From: Hippopus hippopus
Lineage: Eukaryota; Mollusca; Bivalvia; Cardiida; Cardiidae
Assembly (NCBI GenBank): GCA_946811185.2
Contig: OX328096.1
Span: 40,686,252-40,750,251, forward strand
DNA length: 64,000 bases
Reading direction: 5' to 3'
Below are positions 63,670 through 64,000 of this stretch, piece by piece; the first letter of the stretch is position 1; every line of letters starts with the position of its first letter. The notes below the pieces were generated by a model. The model did no database searches. It was not told where the DNA came from and saw only the letters and a list, made by a program, of their open reading frames with translations. The position numbers and the translations under genes are program-made.

Positions 63670-64000
63670 CTTGAAGACACATGTACCACTATTCTACTCT
63701 GCAAAATATAAACAAAGGTTTTCTGTCATTTCAGAGCGTATTGAAATTATTCTGTTTGCCATGCTGATGACTTTCTGTGAAGTTCAACACTTGACATGTT
63801 CAATGAAAAGGAAAGCTGCTTTTGCAGACAATGGTGATCAAGATCAAACTGGATCATATGTACAGTCTGATCTTGAACCATGGAACTAATGTCCCATATT
63901 TTGTGGAAAAACTGTGACACTGGGATACACCTGTCCCCATACAAACATAAAGGTTCAATCACCAAATTTTATATATGATAATGTATATATATTTTATATA
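63670..64000 (-). promoter_or_regulatory. 5' flank of MELK, with a family B fragment
   Basis: Sequence upstream of the MELK start codon to the window edge. A family B hairpin (GGTGATCAAGATCAAACTG, CAGTCTGATCTTGAACCATG) lies at 63822-63886. The transcription start and any 5' UTR exon may lie outside the window. Confidence 0.35.

Overview
This is a 64 kb window of an animal nuclear genome. It has intron-rich genes, very little coding sequence, and a heavy load of short transposon-derived repeats. Repeat style (palindromic MITEs, tRNA-derived SINEs, GTCCGTCC-type interspersed elements) together with invertebrate-like versions of animal cell-division genes suggests a bivalve mollusc, perhaps a heterodont clam. 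The species call is an inference.

Two protein genes can be reconstructed exon by exon, and they converge tail to tail. HAUS2 (augmin complex subunit 2) runs on the + strand from about 24.1 to 34.06 kb in six coding exons that join in phase to a 232-residue protein. MELK (maternal embryonic leucine zipper kinase) runs on the - strand from 63.67 down to 42.14 kb in 14 coding exons that join in phase to a 650-residue protein with kinase, UBA-like and C-terminal KA1 regions. Both act in mitosis. No other host gene was recognised.

Region by region: 0.8-1.9 kb holds an array-rich element with a TATA box and a short basic ORF. 1.9-10 kb is dense in three palindromic repeat families (called A, B and C here). 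10.6-12.0 kb is a diverged roughly 575-bp triplication, followed by SINEs. 13.1-20 kb is a cluster of foldback-like elements whose arms are built from iterated short words in inverted orientation. 20.7-22.3 kb is another inverted-repeat element with a SINE inside. 22.9-23.9 kb is a 473-bp tandem duplication just upstream of HAUS2. 24-34 kb is HAUS2, with a Penelope-like element remnant in intron 1. 34.3-42 kb is intergenic repeats, including a TIR element carrying ~158-bp tandem monomers. 42-63.7 kb is MELK; its introns carry a decayed non-LTR retrotransposon, a ~155-bp tandem array, a 60-bp-arm hairpin, a hAT-like element and many family A MITEs.

The strongest repeat result is that family A has CCCTTTACCA-type termini flanked by TTAA. 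In one place a complete copy sits exactly at an internal TTAA of another copy, with the TTAA duplicated. That points to a non-autonomous piggyBac-type element. The most unusual structural signal is the set of inverted iterated-word elements at 13-20 kb. I saw no CRISPR array, defence island or bacterial-type operon.
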